In this document: positions 5,578-6,748 of the stretch, piece after piece
Position numbering within the stretch: position 1 is the first letter of the stretch
How the letters are laid out: the number at the start of each line of letters is the position of its first letter
Translations under genes and position numbers: made by a program
The notes under the pieces: generated by a model
Told to the model about the DNA's origin: nothing
Databases searched by the model: none
What the model saw: the letters and a program-made list of their open reading frames with translations, nothing else
Assembly: GCA_030591625.1 (NCBI GenBank)
Contig: JAUVAR010000148.1
Coordinates: 1-6,748 of the forward strand
Length of the DNA: 6,748 bases
Direction of reading: 5' to 3'
From: Candidatus Zixiibacteriota bacterium
GTDB lineage: Bacteria; Zixibacteria; MSB-5A5; GN15; FEB-12

Positions 5578-5629
5578 AGGACCTGACGAAACTTTGGAAA
5601 GGCGCAAAACCTTTAAAGCTGGTCAGGTC
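5578..5629. repeat. Composite palindrome from two REP half-sites
   Basis: GACCTGAC (5580-5587), with the family flank GAAACTTTGG, is a right-end half-site without its inner hairpin. GTCAGGTC (5622-5629), preceded by AAAGCTG, is a left-end half-site in the opposite direction. Together they can form a new outer stem, with AAAGG/CCTTT inside it (about 5598-5614). It looks like a fusion of two elements whose middles were lost. Confidence 0.65.
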
Positions 5630-5696
5630 TTCTTTTGAACTGGCCCCCGAAAGTTATTTCAGGTCTTCTCTTTGAACTGGCCGTTAGAAAGTTGTG
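5623..5696 (+). repeat. Two tandem copies of the RAYT element left flank (36 and 38 bp)
   Basis: Copy 1 (5623-5658) and copy 2 (5659-5696) both run TCAGGTCTTC, then a T-rich step, TTTGAACTGGCC, a short variable part and GAAAGTT. The third TCAGGTC (5697) opens the full left-end hairpin. A related flank, TTTGATCCTGCCCC...AAAGTTGTG, precedes the other left-end hairpin at 6377. The units therefore look like repeated copies of the sequence normally found left of the hairpin. Confidence 0.75.
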
Positions 5697-5737
5697 TCAG
5701 GTCTTGCACGGTGCTTGCACCGGGTGTGACCTGACAC
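5694..5737 (+). repeat. RAYT-associated REP hairpin, left-end type, copy A1
   Basis: A ten-pair outer stem GTGTCAGGTC/GACCTGACAC (5694-5703, 5728-5737) encloses 5-base internal loops (TTGCA, GGTGT) and an inner stem CGGTGC/GCACCG (5709-5722). It ends 12 bases before the transposase ATG. A 54-base segment around it (5688-5741) recurs without change at 6371-6424. Confidence 0.93.
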
Positions 5738-5749
5738 TATACTTGGGAA

Positions 5750-6226
5750 ATGGGACTAAGGCTAAAGGGACAAGAATCAGGACACTGCTTCTTTGTAACA
5801 ACTACATACAAAGACTGGAAACGACTTGGCGAACTCCCTGGGTTCCAACAAGCCGTTGCTGATTCGCTAAACCACACTATCATTAAGTACAATGCACGGG
5901 CTATAGCCTATTGTCTAATGCCAGACCATCTGCATGCATTGATAGCTGTTGATGGAAAAAGCTTAGCCCCTCTAATGAGAGATTTTAAGAAGTATGTAGC
6001 GCAAAAAGTCGCAACCGAATTCGGTCTGAGTGGCCCAATATGGATGCCTCGATATGACCGAGTTGCAATCACAAGTGAAACGGCGTTTCGTACCAAATTG
6101 AAATATATACATCAGAATCCGGTTAAGGCTGGATTGGTAGATATGGCAAGAGATTATGAATGGTCGAGTGCGTCTGATTATGAAGGGCGTGAAGATGGGC
6201 CAGTTATGATTTGGAAAGATTGGTGA
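5750..6226 (+). CDS. REP-associated tyrosine transposase (RAYT, IS200/TnpA-like)
   Basis: A 158-residue single-domain Y1 transposase of the HUH superfamily. RAYTs cut and join single-stranded DNA at REP hairpins and are thought to spread them. The HUH motif is HLH (60-62) in YCLMPDHLHALI. The likely catalytic Tyr is Y82 in FKKYVAQK. The RAYT-type C-terminus is present as YIHQNPVKAGLV (119-130) followed by the EWSS motif (137-140). The N-terminus LRLKGQESGHCFFVTTTY has the usual first beta strand. The frame is uninterrupted and the length suits a compact RAYT, so it may be active. The ATG at 5750 is the first start that includes the whole fold; its Shine-Dalgarno is only GGGA, and a REP hairpin ends 12 bases before it, which could limit translation. 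Hairpins in opposite orientation flank the gene (5694-5737, 6243-6283). Confidence 0.92.
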   Translation: MGLRLKGQESGHCFFVTTTYKDWKRLGELPGFQQAVADSLNHTIIKYNARAIAYCLMPDHLHALIAVDGKSLAPLMRDFKKYVAQKVATEFGLSGPIWMPRYDRVAITSETAFRTKLKYIHQNPVKAGLVDMARDYEWSSASDYEGREDGPVMIWKDW

Positions 6227-6242
6227 AAATCGACGATTAGTC

Positions 6243-6283
6243 GTCAGGTCACACGTTCGGCAGAGCCGACCGCAAGACCTGAC
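6243..6283 (-). repeat. RAYT-associated REP hairpin, right-end type, copy B2
   Basis: GTCAGGTC (6243-6250) pairs fully with GACCTGAC (6276-6283), enclosing 6-base internal loops and the perfect inner stem TCGGC-AGA-GCCGA (6257-6269). It starts 16 bases after the transposase stop. It is the inverse orientation of copy A1: its internal loops ACACG and CGCAA are near reverse complements of the A1 loops. Confidence 0.93.
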
Positions 6284-6376
6284 GAAACTTTGGAGAGGCC
6301 ATAAATAAAAACAGATCAATAAGAAGTAGTATGAAGTCACATAAGACCATTTCTTTGATCCTGCCCCTAAAAAGTT

Positions 6377-6420
6377 GTGTCAGGTCTTGCACGGTGCTTG
6401 CACCGGGTGTGACCTGACAC
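6377..6420 (+). repeat. RAYT-associated REP hairpin, left-end type, copy A2
   Basis: Identical in every base to copy A1 at 5694-5737, as is the surrounding 54-base segment (6371-6424). No transposase follows it, so it is a solo left end or non-autonomous REP. It faces copy B2 about 94 bases away and lies just beyond the terminator of the minus-strand gene to its right. Confidence 0.93.
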
Positions 6421-6446
6421 TATATTTCGATATAATCCGAAGGAGG

Positions 6447-6466
6447 AAAAACACACATCGTGTGTT
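6447..6466 (-). terminator. Terminator of the minus-strand GGDEF gene, overlapping its stop codon
   Basis: On the minus strand AACACAC-GAT-GTGTGTT is followed by a T-run (AAAA at 6447-6450 on the plus strand, whose last A also pairs in the stem). The stem occupies 6450-6456 and 6460-6466, so two bases of the TAA stop (6465-6467) lie inside it. Confidence 0.7.
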
Positions 6467-6748
6467 AGTATTTCTTGCGACGTTCGATCATGTAGTTCGA
6501 ACCAGGTTTTGCCTTGCACGCTTTCTTGAGATCTGCCAGCATCTTAGTAAGTTCGCCGATATGTTCGAATTCCTGATCCTTATTGATAATAACGGCTATA
6601 GAAAGAGACAAAATTTCAAATCGTTCTTCGACTCCTCGCCTGCTAGTGGAGACTATATAACCACGTTCACGATCTTCCTCTGAATAGCGATACGGAATAA
6701 ACGCATCAAAACATTCGATAATCCATTTGCAAATCGGTTCGGCCAGAT
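6465..6748 (-). CDS. C-terminal part of a GGDEF-type signalling protein, cut by the window edge
   Basis: The last 93 residues of a minus-strand protein whose N-terminus lies beyond the window. The fragment resembles the second half of GGDEF domains found in a response-regulator subfamily: a CKWIIECFDAFIP helix, the segment YSEEDRERGYIV, the core strand ILSLSIAVIIN, then the helix IGELTKMLADLKKACK and a closing PGSNYMIERRKK. GGDEF domains make cyclic di-GMP from GTP, but the GGDEF/GGDDF signature would be upstream and cannot be seen, so activity is unknown. The family call comes from recalled pattern similarity, not a search. The stop codon lies inside the terminator hairpin at 6447-6466. The gene converges with the transposase gene, and the REP hairpin A2 lies just past its 3' end. 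Confidence 0.75.
   Translation of the reverse strand, partial: LAEPICKWIIECFDAFIPYRYSEEDRERGYIVSTSRRGVEERFEILSLSIAVIINKDQEFEHIGELTKMLADLKKACKAKPGSNYMIERRKKY

Noticed and set aside
5635..5862. Plus-strand reading frame of 75 codons across the left-end hairpin
   Set aside because: Its middle part is just the translated repeat; the same CQVLHGACTGCDLTLY string appears from the second hairpin copy at 6377. It overlaps the real transposase gene in another frame.
5972..6340. Minus-strand reading frame of 122 codons
   Set aside because: It lies opposite the transposase gene and crosses the right-end hairpin. The residues show no domain, and the sense strand explains the openness.
6350..6366. TTTGATCCTGC resembling the tRNA-Thr 3' part (TTCGATCCTGC), as a possible attachment site
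   Set aside because: Only about ten bases match, and the same place is explained as the left flank of the REP element (compare TTTGAACTGGCC at 5671).
5498..6420. Possible CRISPR array
   Set aside because: The repeats are inverted as well as direct, irregularly spaced, and enclose a transposase gene. There are no regular spacers.
6375..6683. Plus-strand reading frame of 102 codons
   Set aside because: It starts inside hairpin A2 and then runs antisense through the GGDEF-type coding fragment, which has far better family resemblance.

Overview
This is a bacterial chromosome segment of moderate GC content. The phylum cannot be fixed from the sequence. A YceI protein with a signal peptide, a GGDEF-type signalling protein and REP/RAYT elements suggest a Gram-negative, possibly FCB-group or candidate-phylum bacterium; that placement is inference. 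Start codons include ATG, GTG and TTG, each judged from the Shine-Dalgarno sequence in front of it.

Left part (1-4250) is ordinary, densely organised sequence on the + strand. It holds a small four-helix membrane protein of the HsmA/TIGR03987 type (111-488), an exported YceI-like lipid-binding protein (602-1189) closed by a strong terminator, a stand-alone EF-G-like translational GTPase (1387-3471) with a consensus TTGACA-17-TATAAT promoter and a perfect terminator palindrome, and LexA (3636-4250), the SOS repressor. The EF-G-like protein lacks the usual P-loop Asp and the usual switch I Thr, so it is probably a paralogue of the housekeeping factor. These genes look like independent transcription units rather than one operon.

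Middle part (4251-5440) has no convincing complete protein gene. It carries a complete tRNA-Thr(CGT) with a plausible promoter. About 0.9 kb of non-coding DNA follows, rich in palindromes: an inverted pair of one REP-like sequence (4792-4819 and 4939-4967), a run of stem-loops between 5070 and 5190, and a terminator-like hairpin at 5253-5290. That hairpin may belong to a broken minus-strand gene whose last codons survive at 5328-5448.

Right part (5443-6424) is the most unusual section. It is a REP/RAYT locus with an intact 158-residue REP-associated tyrosine transposase (5750-6226). Two hairpins in opposite orientation flank it; they share the outer stem GTCAGGTC/GACCTGAC but have different, still paired, inner stems. 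An 18-bp core (AAAGYTNNGTCAGGTCTT) recurs seven times in about 860 bp. A leftover 3' end of a second transposase with its own right-hand hairpin lies just upstream, which points to repeated insertion and deletion at this site. The window closes with the C-terminal part of a minus-strand GGDEF-type protein (6465-6748), whose stop codon sits inside its own terminator hairpin.

No new multi-gene system is visible. The part best worth following up is the REP/RAYT family with its covarying hairpins and half-elements.
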